A stretch of 64,000 nt of DNA from Colwellia demingiae (lineage in GTDB: Bacteria > Pseudomonadota > Gammaproteobacteria > Enterobacterales > Alteromonadaceae). Positions 1 to 11,900 of this stretch are shown piece by piece. Location of the stretch: the NCBI RefSeq assembly GCF_007954275.1, contig NZ_VOLT01000004.1, forward strand, positions 434,001 to 498,000. The letters are read 5' to 3'. Made by a program: the position numbers and the translations under genes. The notes under the pieces were generated by a model. The model worked only from the letters and a program-made list of their open reading frames with translations. It ran no database searches and had not been told where the DNA came from. How positions within the stretch are numbered: position 1 is the stretch's first letter; each line of letters begins with the position of its first letter.

Positions 1-112
1 GAAAAATAGCTAATATCTAAAAGTTACGGTTTAACTCTCAGCTAAAATAGTTTTATACTGCTTTCATCGCATTTATCGATGAATGCAGACCGGCTTATTA
101 AGGAATTAGTGT

Positions 113-2026
113 TTGTTGTGTTTTGCTAAAAAAATATCCCATGCGATAGGGATCGTTATCAGTGTAGTTTTTTACCTTATTTCGATGGCTGTTATCGCCC
201 AAGAAACGGTCAATGTTAAGCAATTTAATCTAGTTGCTGAGCAAGTAAAAGAATTGAAAAAGACCGATCTAGTACTTTCCCTTAAACAATTAACTACTTT
301 TGAAAGCTTGCTAAGTGCGCTCACTGTTGAACAAAATTTGGTTTACTTCAAACTACTTGCGGAAATACAAATTGAACAAAATAGATATAGTGCAGCTAAA
401 AAAACAGCAAATGAAGGGCTCTCCATAGGGAAGAGACTTGCCAGTCCAAGCATATTAATGAGTGAACTATTGTATTTGAGAGGATTTGCTTTTGAAAGTT
501 TAGGCAATATTCCTCGAGCAACTAAAGAGTATAAAAAAGGCTTGGAAGTTGCGGAGTCTTTACACAACAAAATACAAGTTGCTCTCGGGCTTATCAACTT
601 AGGCGCTATTGCCTATTTAACGGATAACTATAAACGTTCTTTAATTTTGCTTAATGATGCTTATAACATTGCTGGACAAACGGATGATGAAGAGCTTAAA
701 GGTACTGCTAATACTGAATTGGGTATTCTCTATTCTTTGTTACGACAAAGTGATCAGTCTATGGCTTATTATCAGCAGTCATATATACACTTCAAAAAAG
801 CTGGCTTGTTATTATCTGCACATAATAGTTTGCATAACATTGCCATCACTCATATTCGTGAAAAACGTTACGAACAAGCAATAACAGTCTTTAAAACGAT
901 AATCGCTGAATCAAATAAAGATACCTCAAGTGACAGTATGTTCACTGTTTATTCTGGCATGGCTTGGGCTCATTTAAAAAAAACAGATAGTAATATTGAT
1001 GCAGCGCATCAATATTTATTGATGGCCAAACAGTATTTAGAGTTCACTGAGAAAGTCGATTATCGCTTACAGTTTTATTTTGACGAAGCGAGTGTTTTAT
1101 ATAAATTAGAACGCTATGATGAAGTGCTGATAAGTATAGCTCGTATTGAAAAAATATTAGTTAATCATCAGGATATGCCTCGAAGAAAAAGAAAAGGTTA
1201 TGTCAATATCATCAACCTTAAAGCCAAGGTGTTTTACAAGCAAGAAAAGTTTAAACAAGCTTACGAGACAAAATCTAGAGTGATCGCGTTAACAGACAAG
1301 CTCTATGAAAATGAAGATAATCGCTCTATTGCAAAAGTTCGTCTAAAGCTTGAAGCAGAGCAGGCAGATAAACAAAATGAGATATTAAACAACCAAAAAA
1401 GCCGTTATGAAGCCAGCTTCAATGAAGCAAAGTTAGAGAATGAAGAACAGCGAATATATCTAGTTATTAGTGCTTTGCTTGCTTTAGCTTTTGCTTGGGT
1501 TTTAGTTAAATTAATTCAAAGCCAGCACAAGCTTAAAGTCGCCTTGAACGTTGATAAACTTACCGAGACGGCTAACAGACGTAGCTTAATGGTAAAATCT
1601 CAACAGGCATTTGAATTAGCACAAACCAAACAATCTCATTTGAGTCTAATGATGATTGATATCGATCATTTTAAAAGTATTAATGACAGCTTAGGCCATA
1701 GCATTGGTGATGAAGTTTTAGCTAAAGTTGCTTTTATAGGCGCTAATATGATGCGAAAGAATGATGTTTTTGGTCGTTTTAGCGGTGGAGAGTTTATGGT
1801 GTGTTTACCAAAAACCAACATGAAGTCGGCAATGGAAACAGCGGAGTGTATTCGCGCTTCTATTGATGAACACACATGGCAGCTTAACAATCTTGAGAAA
1901 GTTAGCGTCAGTATTGGTGTTGCTACACTAACTGATGATAGGGAGTTAATCAGTTTAGTAACGAGAGCCGAGGAACAACTTTATCAAGCTAAAGCGTCGG
2001 GTAAAAATAAGGTGTGTGGCCAATGA
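113..2026 (+). CDS. TPR-rich GGDEF-family membrane protein with degenerate catalytic signature
   Basis: A membrane-anchored c-di-GMP-family signalling protein that is probably not an active diguanylate cyclase. A signal-anchor-like stretch (about residues 8-30) is followed by some 380 residues of TPR-like helical repeats, presumably periplasmic, then a charged coiled coil, a membrane segment (about 448-468) and a GGDEF domain (about 480-636). The signature reads SGGEF (557-561) instead of GGDEF, losing the metal-binding acidic third position, and the opening motif reads LTETANR rather than LTGLxNR. The I-site RKND (548-551), exactly five residues before the signature, is intact. I infer a c-di-GMP receptor or regulatory partner of the next gene, which it overlaps. 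The TTG start is chosen because AAGGA lies eight bases upstream and it gives a signal sequence; the next TTG is equally possible. Confidence 0.85.
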   Translation: MLCFAKKISHAIGIVISVVFYLISMAVIAQETVNVKQFNLVAEQVKELKKTDLVLSLKQLTTFESLLSALTVEQNLVYFKLLAEIQIEQNRYSAAKKTANEGLSIGKRLASPSILMSELLYLRGFAFESLGNIPRATKEYKKGLEVAESLHNKIQVALGLINLGAIAYLTDNYKRSLILLNDAYNIAGQTDDEELKGTANTELGILYSLLRQSDQSMAYYQQSYIHFKKAGLLLSAHNSLHNIAITHIREKRYEQAITVFKTIIAESNKDTSSDSMFTVYSGMAWAHLKKTDSNIDAAHQYLLMAKQYLEFTEKVDYRLQFYFDEASVLYKLERYDEVLISIARIEKILVNHQDMPRRKRKGYVNIINLKAKVFYKQEKFKQAYETKSRVIALTDKLYENEDNRSIAKVRLKLEAEQADKQNEILNNQKSRYEASFNEAKLENEEQRIYLVISALLALAFAWVLVKLIQSQHKLKVALNVDKLTETANRRSLMVKSQQAFELAQTKQSHLSLMMIDIDHFKSINDSLGHSIGDEVLAKVAFIGANMMRKNDVFGRFSGGEFMVCLPKTNMKSAMETAECIRASIDEHTWQLNNLEKVSVSIGVATLTDDRELISLVTRAEEQLYQAKASGKNKVCGQ

Positions 2027-3318
2027 GACTTATCAGTCAAATTATTTTGATCTCATTGTTTGTCCCGTTGACTTTTATATCGATATGTCAGGCGAATGAG
2101 CTTGCTAAGGTACCTGTTTTAGAAGCGGGAGAAGCTAAAAAAAATAACTTATTACATATCCCACCAACAAACATGTTACCCATCAACCCTGAATTACTCT
2201 TCTTAATTACGCAGTTAAAACAAACAAGTATCAAAAAGAAGAAAATTGAAATAGCACTAGCACAACTGACTTTATCCAAAGCACCATTAAACGCTGCAGA
2301 GCAATACTTACTTCTAGTCGCGCAAGCGTTGTTGAAAGAAAATGCAAATACTAAAGAGTCTGATAGTCGAAAAAGTAACAATAGCAGTAATATTATTGTC
2401 CTTTTGGAACAGGCAGGAAAGTTATCAGAACAAATTTCTGAACAGCAATTAGCGCAACCAGAACTTTTACAGCTTCATTTATTATTGGCCGATCACTACG
2501 CAAGACAAGGGAAATATAATTTAGCTTATCTAGAAAAAAAATCCTATTTAACAAAATACAATATTTATAGAAAAAACAAACGTGTAGCTATGATTTCCTA
2601 TTTAGAGCAATCATTTGAAGTTAAAGACAAAAAAGCTAATAACGCATTGATGGAAAGTCAAAATAAGTTAAAAATTCGCCGTGTTGCAGAAGTCCAAGAC
2701 GAAAAAGCTGCGCAGCAATATAATTTCACGCTGATTATCAGCACCGGTATCGTCTTTGTATTGATTTTATTCAGACAGTTAAGAATACGTAATAAACTTA
2801 TCCTATTGACTCGAACAGACGATTTAACAGGCTTAGCAAACCGTAATACTTTGTTTGAACACGGTGAACAAATGGTGACCAGTTTTAAAGAACAGCCAGA
2901 AGAGTTATCAATACTATTGTTAGATTTAGATCACTTCAAAAAAATTAATGATAATTTTGGCCATGATGTTGGTGATGAAATTTTAATGGCAGTATCCGAT
3001 TTAGTAAAAGAAACCATGCGATCTCGTGATTTGCTTTCTCGTTTTGGCGGCGATGAGTTTGTGGCATTATTACCTTTTGCAGATAGCAATAAAGCAAAAG
3101 CTATTGCCATGCGTATCAATGAAAAAATTTCGCAGCATGATTTTTCATCTTTAGTGTTACAAAGTAGGGTAACTTTCAGTATTGGTGTTGCCACGATGGC
3201 GGATAATCAAATGAGCTTCGACGATTTATTACATAATGCCGACTTGGCTATGTATCAAGCGAAAGAGCAAGGTCGAAATACCGTTATTTGTTATCAAAAA
3301 AACTCTGTAGCACGATAA
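2023..3318 (+). CDS. Diguanylate cyclase (GGDEF) with periplasmic helical domain
   Basis: Predicted to make c-di-GMP from two GTP. The order is a signal-anchor (about residues 5-24), a periplasmic region of about 200 residues with weak TPR-like helices, a membrane segment (about 232-253) and a C-terminal GGDEF domain. The signature is canonical (GGDEF, 342-346), preceded by the I-site RSRD (333-336), so product inhibition is expected. There is no EAL or HD-GYP domain. The ATG overlaps the TGA of the upstream gene in an ATGA arrangement, which points to translational coupling. A GTG nine bases earlier is in frame, but the ATG gives the cleaner signal peptide. Both genes have the same architecture and probably arose by duplication; only this copy looks catalytically competent. 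Confidence 0.88.
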   Translation: MRLISQIILISLFVPLTFISICQANELAKVPVLEAGEAKKNNLLHIPPTNMLPINPELLFLITQLKQTSIKKKKIEIALAQLTLSKAPLNAAEQYLLLVAQALLKENANTKESDSRKSNNSSNIIVLLEQAGKLSEQISEQQLAQPELLQLHLLLADHYARQGKYNLAYLEKKSYLTKYNIYRKNKRVAMISYLEQSFEVKDKKANNALMESQNKLKIRRVAEVQDEKAAQQYNFTLIISTGIVFVLILFRQLRIRNKLILLTRTDDLTGLANRNTLFEHGEQMVTSFKEQPEELSILLLDLDHFKKINDNFGHDVGDEILMAVSDLVKETMRSRDLLSRFGGDEFVALLPFADSNKAKAIAMRINEKISQHDFSSLVLQSRVTFSIGVATMADNQMSFDDLLHNADLAMYQAKEQGRNTVICYQKNSVAR

Positions 3319-3553
3319 TGGTGTACTAATAGCAATTCTATTAAATTAATTTCTACTGAAACCCTGCTCTTTGAATAGTAACGGGTGTAGACTTTGTATT
3401 ATTAAAGCTTTTGTTACTTTTATCTATTTTGTCTAAGGTCATAATCAGATAAGCTATAGTTGTTATCCTCAGGTTACTTTGGTTTACCCTAATTAAAGTC
3501 ATAACCTTAAAAAATAAAAATAATTAGACTCGTAATATCAGGAAAATCAATTC
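3319..3553. other. Intergenic leader of parC
   Basis: 235 bases between the GGDEF pair and parC. It is AT-rich and presumably holds the parC promoter, but I cannot pick a convincing -35/-10 pair or a terminator for the upstream operon. An AGGA before the parC ATG is the likely ribosome-binding site. Confidence 0.4.
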
Positions 3554-5863
3554 ATGTCAGATGCGCTCGAATATAGCCTTGATGGAGTAGAACAGGTCCC
3601 ATTAAGGCGTTTTACTGAAGAAGCTTATTTAAACTATTCCATGTACGTAATTATGGATCGTGCTTTGCCACATATCGGTGATGGCTTAAAGCCCGTGCAA
3701 AGACGCATAGTTTATGCAATGTCAGAGCTTGGTTTGTCTGCGACGGCTAAATATAAAAAATCAGCACGTACTGTTGGTGACGTATTAGGTAAGTTTCACC
3801 CCCATGGTGATAGTGCTTGTTATGAAGCTATGGTATTGATGGCGCAACCTTTTTCTTATCGATATCCTTTAGTAGACGGGCAAGGAAACTGGGGAGCACC
3901 CGATGATCCTAAATCGTTTGCCGCAATGCGTTATACCGAGTCACGATTATCACGCTTTAGTGAAGTATTACTTGCTGAGCTAGGGCAAGGCACTGTTGAT
4001 TGGCAGCCCAATTTTGATGGCACCATGCAAGAGCCAAAAACGTTGCCTGCGCGTTTACCCCATATTTTACTCAACGGTATTACTGGTATTGCCGTCGGTA
4101 TGGCAACGGATATTCCACCACACAATGTGCGTGAAGTTGCAGATGCTTGTGTACATTTAATTGAAAACCCCAAAGCCGAAGTGAGTGACTTACTCGAGTT
4201 TGTCAAAGGACCCGACTATCCTACAGATGCCGAGATTATTACTCCAAAAGCCGAAATTGAAAAAATTTACCAAACGGGGCGTGGCAGCATAAGAATGCGC
4301 GCTGTTTATGATGTAGAACAGGGGGATATTGTTATTACCTCACTACCTCATCAAGCCTCGGGTGGTAAAATATTAGAGCAAATAGCTGGGCAAATGACAG
4401 CGAAAAAGCTACCTATGGTAGTCGACCTTCGTGATGAATCTGATCATGAAAACCCGGTACGTCTTGTCATCATGCCACGTTCAAACCGTGTTGATGTTGA
4501 ACAATTAATGCAGCATTTATTTGCGAGTACCGATTTAGAAAAAAGCTATCGCGTTAACATCAACATGATAGGTTTAGATAACCGTCCTGCAGTGAAGAAC
4601 TTACTGGTCATTTTATCAGAATGGCTTGAATATCGTCGTGAAACGGTACGTCGTCGTTTGCAATATCGTTTAGATAAAGTCTTGGCTCGCTTGCATATTC
4701 TTGACGGTTTATTGGTAGCTTACCTAAATATTGATGAAGTAATTGAAATCATCCGTGGCTATGATGATCCAAAAGCGGAACTAATGTCTCGTTTTTCCTT
4801 ATCGGATACTCAAGCTCATTCGATTTTAGAGATTAAGCTACGTCAACTGGCCAAGCTCGAAGAAATAAAAATTCGCGCGGAGCAAGATGAACTACATATT
4901 GAACAAGATTATTTAGAGAAGATCCTTAATTCAAAAGCACGCATGAGTACGCTGATGAAAAAAGAGATCCTTGAAGCAGCATTACAATATGGTGATGATC
5001 GTCGCTCTCAATTAGTTGAACGGAGCGAATCAAAAGCACTAACCGAAAAAGATTTAGTACCAAGTGAGGCGGTAACCGTTGTCGTTTCTGATAAAGGTTG
5101 GGCTCGTTGTGCTAAAGGTCATGATATTGATCCTACTAGCTTGAGTTATAAAGCGGGTGACGGTTATTTATGTGCATCAAAAGGGCGAAGTAATCGTCCT
5201 GTGGTATTTATCGGCTCTGATGGCCGTGCTTTTACTACTGACGCTCATACTTTACCAACAGCACGCTCTCAAGGTGAACCATTAACAGGACGCTTCAATC
5301 TTGCAACAGGGAACACCTTCGTCCATAGCATAATGTCTGATGACGATGCTCAATATCTACTAGTCAGTGATGCAGGTTATGGCTTTGTTAGTAGTTTTGG
5401 CGATATGGTCAGTCGAAATAAAAATGGTAAAGCATTAATTAGCTTACCTGAAGCCGCTAAAGTGATGGTGCCACAATGCATCAATAATATTGAAAATGAT
5501 AACTGCCTCACTATTACTAGCGAAGGGCGTATGTTAGTTTTTCCTGTTAAAAACTTACCTGTCCTCAGCAAAGGCAAGGGTAATAAGATTATCAATATCC
5601 CTTCTGCACGATCGAAATTACGTGAAGAGTTTGTTAGTTTACTTTGTATCATTCCAGAAGGCGCGGCAATTACTTTGCATGCAGGTAAACGCAAGCTTAC
5701 GCTAAAAGCGGCAGATATTGAGCACTATAAAGGTGAACGTGGTCGTCGTGGTAATAAACTACCAAGAGGCTTACAGCGCGTTTCAGCAATAGAAATTGAA
5801 TCTGCTTCCGTGACTAGTTCCGGTGAGCAAAGTACTGATGAAGAGCCTAAAGCGAGCGAGTAA
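3554..5863 (+). CDS. parC: DNA topoisomerase IV subunit A
   Basis: The breakage-rejoining subunit of topoisomerase IV, which decatenates daughter chromosomes with ParE. The N-terminal part has the expected winged-helix/tower sequence with the catalytic tyrosine in AMRYTESR (Tyr127). The quinolone-determining stretch is [12 protein letters not shown] with Ser87 and Glu91, matching the wild-type residues at E. coli positions 80 and 84. The C-terminal beta-pinwheel region runs from about residue 500, and the length (769) is typical of ParC and shorter than GyrA. parE is not in the window, so the pair is split or lies to the left. The gene stands alone, with its own 235-bp leader and a strong terminator behind it. 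Confidence 0.96.
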   Translation: MSDALEYSLDGVEQVPLRRFTEEAYLNYSMYVIMDRALPHIGDGLKPVQRRIVYAMSELGLSATAKYKKSARTVGDVLGKFHPHGDSACYEAMVLMAQPFSYRYPLVDGQGNWGAPDDPKSFAAMRYTESRLSRFSEVLLAELGQGTVDWQPNFDGTMQEPKTLPARLPHILLNGITGIAVGMATDIPPHNVREVADACVHLIENPKAEVSDLLEFVKGPDYPTDAEIITPKAEIEKIYQTGRGSIRMRAVYDVEQGDIVITSLPHQASGGKILEQIAGQMTAKKLPMVVDLRDESDHENPVRLVIMPRSNRVDVEQLMQHLFASTDLEKSYRVNINMIGLDNRPAVKNLLVILSEWLEYRRETVRRRLQYRLDKVLARLHILDGLLVAYLNIDEVIEIIRGYDDPKAELMSRFSLSDTQAHSILEIKLRQLAKLEEIKIRAEQDELHIEQDYLEKILNSKARMSTLMKKEILEAALQYGDDRRSQLVERSESKALTEKDLVPSEAVTVVVSDKGWARCAKGHDIDPTSLSYKAGDGYLCASKGRSNRPVVFIGSDGRAFTTDAHTLPTARSQGEPLTGRFNLATGNTFVHSIMSDDDAQYLLVSDAGYGFVSSFGDMVSRNKNGKALISLPEAAKVMVPQCINNIENDNCLTITSEGRMLVFPVKNLPVLSKGKGNKIINIPSARSKLREEFVSLLCIIPEGAAITLHAGKRKLTLKAADIEHYKGERGRRGNKLPRGLQRVSAIEIESASVTSSGEQSTDEEPKASE

Positions 5864-5912
5864 AGCTATTATGGTGTGCTCATAAACGAGTAACTCTTTT
5901 GCATTAGATAAT

Positions 5913-5951
5913 AAAAAAGCCAACAAATGATCCACATTTGTTGGCTTTTTT
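5913..5951. terminator. Bidirectional Rho-independent terminator after parC
   Basis: An 11-bp perfect stem, GCCAACAAATG paired with CATTTGTTGGC, has a five-base loop and a T6 run after it; A-rich sequence before it allows function on the other strand too. It separates parC from the convergent regulator gene. The remaining bases to about 6169 hold nothing I can recognise. Confidence 0.9.
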
Positions 5952-6169
5952 ATTTATAACAATCCATTAAATTATTAATACTTATTCTGCTTAAAATACT
6001 CCAAGGCCGTGTTGAACTTAATCCTAATTAATAGCCTACTAGCGTTTAATCGAGCACATTAACTTGATTCATTTTTTATGCGCAATGAGATAAAAAACTT
6101 AATGAAAGGGAGGGGGAATTCACCTTTACCTATTACTTTTTATCATTTCACTTTCAAATACTTTTAGTA

Positions 6170-8404
6170 CTAGAACAAATTACTAGTTGGGATCATTTTT
6201 ATATTGGCTTGTGGAAAGCTACTACTGGTATAGAGTAAACGTTCTTTAGTTGAGAGGTAAGTAATGCTGTCACTCTGAGATATTGAATTCAACGGTAATC
6301 TAACCAAAGGTGTTTGGATTTTTTTTTCTACATCATAGGCTATCAATTGATAGTGATCATCAAAGGTTTTTTGATAATAAACATGACCTTGATGATATGT
6401 CCAGGCGTACAGAGTATTAAAGAAATCACCATCAATTACTTTGTCTACAGCGTGGATATTAGTGATGTTTTTTTGCCACAAACCTCGTTTAAGTTTAGTA
6501 TAAAGTAAAGTATCAAGTGATGTCATTACACCATAACGCGCACCATCATAAGTCAGACGCTTGGTGCTGGCATCAGCGATATTAATACTATAAATATCGG
6601 TATGATTGTCGCCATAGATGGCAGAAATAATTGCATTATCATCAAATGACCAGTTTGGGCGATTATGCTGTACAAAAGGACTTTTTAGTAATGTAACTCT
6701 CTCATTTTCAATGGAGTATATATATATTCCATCCCCTCTATCTTCTGAGAGTGGTGCTAAAAAGGCAACCTTTTGTCCGTCATGTGACCATTTAGGATAA
6801 CGAATAGTTTGCTTTAAATTAGTTAACTGTTTACGTGCGCTACCATCGGGTTTTGCAGACCAAAGCTCATCAAAGCCAGACTCATTTGAAGAGAATACGA
6901 CTAAATCAGTTACAGGACTGTAATCAGGTGATTCATAGGTAAAGCTTGATTGTAATACTGGGAAAGGGCTGCTTGCTATGTCGTCATTAAGCTGCAAGCT
7001 CATTAGCGAAGAGTTCTCTTTTCGTTCTTGGTAATACAATTGTTGTGATTGCTTGGCAATGCTTGGGTAACTAAAGCCAATTAAGTCTAATGCTTGGCTT
7101 ACTCTACTTTCAATATTGATAACATAACCAAATTTATTATCTGCGCGTTGTGTAGCAAATACTAGCTTTTGGCTACTGCCAAACCAAGACATGCCAACAA
7201 TATCTTCTTCATCAAATGTAAGCTGTTCTGTTATTTTAGTTGCTAAATTAATCAGGTAAATATTTTCACTTAAACGATTAATTCGCCTCGAAACAGCCAT
7301 ATATTTCCCATCGGGAGAAAATGCCATATCTCTATCTTTATACTTACAATCACTGTCACAAGAAAAACGTGTCATTGCAAAGTTTTTTGACTTCAAATCA
7401 ATAAAGTAAATGCCCGTTCTTTTTGCTAACGCGCCTTTGTTATACACGGCAAGGATGTGATCGTCAGGAGATATATCTAGGTAATAATAGCCTCCTTGCA
7501 TTGGGCAAGTGGCAAGCTTTGTTTCTTGCTGGCTAAGCACTTTTAATTGTATGTAGTGACAGCTATTGTTTGTTTTGTCTTTACGAGAAAAATACAAATA
7601 TTGACCGTCGTTACTCCAAACACTATGCCCCTCGGTAGCATTATCAAAAGTCAATTGCTTAGGCGGCAGCTCAACTTGATGAGTATCTTTCATAAATAGA
7701 TTGGTTGCTTTATTTGTTAATACTTGGCTATAGACCAAAAAACGACCATCGGGTGAGGGGGCAGGGAAAAGCTCACTGCCCGGGTGTTTGGTGATTGCAG
7801 TAATCTTTGGGGGATCATCATTGGGTAACTGCTGAATAACGAGCAGCACTAATAAGGAGACGATTAAAGTGAGTAGCGCGTAAGTGCTGTTTATTTTTGT
7901 TTTTTTAGTACTACTAGAGCTAATTTCTGGAGATCTTTCGGATTGCCGATTTTTATTAATACCTTGCTCTTGATATTCTGAATTATCTACTGAATTTTCA
8001 ATGGAGTTATCTACGGAGTAATTGATAGAGCTTTCGATTAGTTCAGGGCTGGATATATTGTTTATTGTCAGCGGCATCGTCTGCCACTGTGGCTCTGCCA
8101 TTAATTGATAGCCAGCTTTGCGAATGGTTTTTATTATTTCCTCTTCACCTTCCACATTGGTGAGCGTTTTACGTAAATGCCAGATAGCATTGGTTAAGCT
8201 TTTTTCACCGACAAAACTGTCTTGTCCCCAAATGTGATCAACGAGTTCATCCCTTGGGACAACACGACCATAGTTTTTTGCCAAATAGACGAGCACTTCA
8301 ATAAATTTAGGCTGCAGTGATTGTTTTTCACCATCATTGATTTGAATGCTAAATTCAGAGGGTGTTACTTGATAACGACTAATTTTGAATGACTTATTAC
8401 GCAT
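6170..8404 (-). CDS. CadC/ToxR-like membrane transcription regulator with TolB-type propeller
   Basis: A one-component regulator that binds DNA in the cytoplasm and senses in the periplasm. Residues 1-105 are an OmpR-type winged helix (LVDHIWG, NAIWHLRKTL, IRKAGYQL). A low-complexity Ser/Asn linker with repeated SxxNSVDNS-like units follows, then one membrane segment (174-193). About 540 periplasmic residues contain repeated PD40/TolB-like blades (SPDGRFLVYS, SNDGQYLYFS, SPDGKYMAVS, SHDGQKVAFL). There is no phospho-acceptor domain. The gene is divergent from the TonB-dependent receptor, with a 552-bp shared upstream region. I infer that the regulator controls itself or that receptor; the ligand is unknown. 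Confidence 0.88.
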   Translation of the reverse strand: MRNKSFKISRYQVTPSEFSIQINDGEKQSLQPKFIEVLVYLAKNYGRVVPRDELVDHIWGQDSFVGEKSLTNAIWHLRKTLTNVEGEEEIIKTIRKAGYQLMAEPQWQTMPLTINNISSPELIESSINYSVDNSIENSVDNSEYQEQGINKNRQSERSPEISSSSTKKTKINSTYALLTLIVSLLVLLVIQQLPNDDPPKITAITKHPGSELFPAPSPDGRFLVYSQVLTNKATNLFMKDTHQVELPPKQLTFDNATEGHSVWSNDGQYLYFSRKDKTNNSCHYIQLKVLSQQETKLATCPMQGGYYYLDISPDDHILAVYNKGALAKRTGIYFIDLKSKNFAMTRFSCDSDCKYKDRDMAFSPDGKYMAVSRRINRLSENIYLINLATKITEQLTFDEEDIVGMSWFGSSQKLVFATQRADNKFGYVINIESRVSQALDLIGFSYPSIAKQSQQLYYQERKENSSLMSLQLNDDIASSPFPVLQSSFTYESPDYSPVTDLVVFSSNESGFDELWSAKPDGSARKQLTNLKQTIRYPKWSHDGQKVAFLAPLSEDRGDGIYIYSIENERVTLLKSPFVQHNRPNWSFDDNAIISAIYGDNHTDIYSINIADASTKRLTYDGARYGVMTSLDTLLYTKLKRGLWQKNITNIHAVDKVIDGDFFNTLYAWTYHQGHVYYQKTFDDHYQLIAYDVEKKIQTPLVRLPLNSISQSDSITYLSTKERLLYTSSSFPQANIKMIPTSNLF

Positions 8405-8956
8405 GATGTGAACTATGTTGTGCTCAGTTTAGTCGTTTTATAGAATGAATGAATTATCGAAATATGCCCTTCTTCTTATCCTCTGAACCTCTCCCTAGGT
8501 TAAATTCATGCTAACAAAATTATCAAAGTTAAGTAACTTTTTTTATCTTACTTTTCGTTTTTATGCTGAAATATATTTTAAAACACTAGTAATGTGTCTT
8601 TGTTTGTTATTTGTGTAACATCATGTTTTAAATGTGTTATTTGTTCTTTTTTTAATAATAGATATTAAATAGATGTACAAATGACCTTCTATAGATTGCA
8701 TAAGTGGGCTGAGTTTTTTAAAACAAAAGGGAGTTAAATTTAATCTACGTTTTATTAACATTAAGTTACTAGAAGTTGGACTGTTTGCTTTTGTGAGTTT
8801 TGCTTATTACCTGATCTGTCATGCCTTGTTTTATAAGTAGCTCATTGATTTCTATTAGTCGCTAATTAGCTTCTTTTAGGAATAACCCAAAATATAAAAA
8901 TAAAATAAAATAAAAAACATAAAAATATAACTAAACAAAAACACTAAGAGAGATGA
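8405..8956. promoter_or_regulatory. Divergent regulatory region between propeller regulator and TonB-dependent receptor
   Basis: 552 bases with no credible gene. Very AT-rich, with long T- and A-runs and a short AAAATA-type tandem run at about 8890-8915 just before the receptor. It must contain promoters for both flanking genes and possibly operator sites for the winged-helix regulator. I could not identify a specific operator repeat by eye. Confidence 0.45.
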
Positions 8957-11900
8957 ATGATGAATAAGAGTCCAATCACCATCGCAATTCAAACGGCTAT
9001 ATATACTGCCCTCGCTGGTAGTGCTATTGCGCTTTCCCCTGCTACTTTGGCTGCGGATGCAGAGAATGAAATAGCTAAACCTGTCGTACAAACTGAGCAG
9101 TCAGACGAAGCAAAAAAAGTTAATGCTGATGAAAAAATCACTGTGACAGGGTCTCGCCTGCGTCGTGACAGCTTCACGGTTGCAACACCATTGGTAACAA
9201 TGGATAAAGAAGCCATTGGTGATACAGGTCTTGGCGAGATGGGACAAATCTTGGTAGATAACATGCCAGCCCTATCATTTGGAACTAGTAATGCAACCAG
9301 CCAATCAAGTGTAGCTAGTACCGGTATTACCACGGTTGAACTACGTAATTTAGGTGCTAACCGTACCTTAACTTTGATTGATGGTCGTCGGGTAGTATCA
9401 AACTCAAAAAGCGGTAATTATGTCAGCATGAGTACTATTCCATCAGGCATGGTACAACGTGTTGAAGTTATTACCGGTGGTGCTTCTGCTACTTATGGCG
9501 CTGATGCGGTATCTGGTGTTGTAAATATTATTACTCAATCGGGTAAAGAAGGTTTTGACTTTAAAGTGCGTGGTGGTGAAAGCACCGACGGCGGTGCTAA
9601 AGAATTTACCCTTGATGCAAGTTACGGTACTTCATTTGCAGACGACCGTGGTTATTTATATTTCAGTAGTAACTATGATAAAGATTATGGTCTTAAATAT
9701 GAGGATCGCGACCGCGCTGCTCAAGAAGCATCATTTAGTTATGATGCCGATACCATGCGCAATGAAATATTAACTGCTGATGGTTATAAGCCATATAACG
9801 AAACACCCATGAGTGAATGGCGTAGTCAAAGCGATGGTACTCTAGGAGGGATTTTTCAAGAATCAAGCAAGTTTGATGAAATTTATTGGTACGAAGGACA
9901 AGAGTTAAAATCTGCAGCCTATGATAAGTACCTCGAAGAAAAAGTCGGTATTAACTCACGTCAATTTGTGCAATTAAAAGTACCAAGTGAACGCGTTTCA
10001 GCAGCATTAAAACTAGATTTTGATATTACAGATGACATCACTTTTTACTCGCAAATACAATGGAGTGGAAACTATACCGTTAATGATAAATCACCTGAAG
10101 ATTCTGGTGATAGCGAAACGGCTACCTACACAGATAGAGAAACGGGTGAACCAGGAACAGTAAACCTTGGTAGAATCCCAATTGATAATCCCTATGTACC
10201 TGCTGCAATCCGTGAGACAGCGGGTCAATACAAAGACCGAATTTATTGGGATCGCCGCTTTGGTGAAGTAGGGCCAGTATCAACTGATAATGAACGTGAA
10301 ACAGTACGTGCTTGGGCAGGTCTTCAAGGTGTTATGTTTGGTGGTGAGTGGGATTGGGATATCTCTGTGGGTTACGGAAAATTTCATCAACGCCAATTTA
10401 GAAATAATGAAATTGATGTCTTTAAAGCAAAAAATGCTTTAGATGCGGGTTACGCAGCCGATGGTAGTATTCAATGTAATGATGCTGATGCACGTGCTGA
10501 TGGTTGTGTCGCTTTAAATGTTTTTGGCGAAGGCTCTATTACGCCTGAAATGGCTAACTATATTCGTGTAAACCCAACGCTGAATACGTATAACGAGCAA
10601 GCTAATATTATGGGCTATATCACCGGTGATCTGTTTGAATTGCCAGCGGGTCCTGTTGCTACGGTATTTGGTTTTGAATACCGAAAAGACACCCAAGAAG
10701 CGGTTACCGATGACGCACTAACTTACGGTGGCATTACCTGGAACCTAATTCCTGCATTTAAAGGAAATATCACGGTCGCTGAAGTTTTTGGTGAAGCATC
10801 TATTCCTTTATTACGTGACTTACCTGGAGTAGAGTTTTTATCATTAGAAACATCACTACGTCTATCTGATTATAATGTGAAGAATGTGGGCTTAGTGTCT
10901 AGTTATAAGCTAGGATTTTTGTGGACCGTGGGTGCAGGTGTTAATTTACGCGGTAACTACGCCATTGCTCAACGTGCACCTAGTGTGAATGAGTTATATG
11001 AACCAGCTGCCGGTGATTTTGATAGTTTTGATGATATCTGTCATGGTGTTACAGCAACCTCTAGTGATGCTGGGCATGATAACTGTCGTTTAGAACCTGG
11101 CATTGCCGCAGCAATCGCTGCGGATGGTGAATTTGAAGATGATAGCAATGGTTACTCGCCAAATGCTGGTAATCCTGAGTTATATGAAGAAACAGGAACG
11201 ACGCTTACCTTAGGTGCTACTTATGAGCCAACCTTCTTAGAGGGATTTAGCATTGCCCTTGATTATTACGATATTTCAATTGAGGATGCAATTGATGAAT
11301 TTGGCAATGATCAAATTTTATCGCAATGTTACGATTCAAGTATCGCTTTAGGCCAAGAGAATGAATTCTGTGATTCAATTAAGCGTGATAGTGAAGGTCA
11401 GTTAGAAGAAGTCTTGCAACGTAGTTATAACATTGATGAATTAGGTACTCGTGGTGTAGATATCGCTGTGGCGTATGCTTATGACATGAATTCTTTTGGT
11501 AGTCTTAAGTTCAAAATGGATTGGACTCATTTACTAGAACACTCTAAAACAGTTACCGGTATTGACGGTATTGTTGTGGAAGATTATGTCGGTTATGCAG
11601 ATGAAGGAATATTTGAAGATAAGGCGTCAGCATCTGTTGCTTGGTACTTAGATGACTTACGTATCCGTTGGAGTACAACTTATAAAAGCGCAGCGCTGCG
11701 TGATTTTGCTGAGCAAAAAGACTGGGAAGGAGATATGGCGGACAATGCAGAGCGTTGTACTGCTGGCGAAGCTGAGTGTATTACCAATCCTGAATCATTA
11801 GCTTTCCAAGAATTGAGTTCTTATTTCAAACATAACTTATCAGTGTCTTACAACATTGATATGAATGATGATTCTTCAATTCGTGTCTTTGGTGGTATTA

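Noticed and set aside
8876..9091. Minus-strand frame before the TonB-dependent receptor
   Set aside because: It overlaps the receptor signal-peptide coding region and derives from an A-rich leader; its hydrophobic translation is a composition effect.
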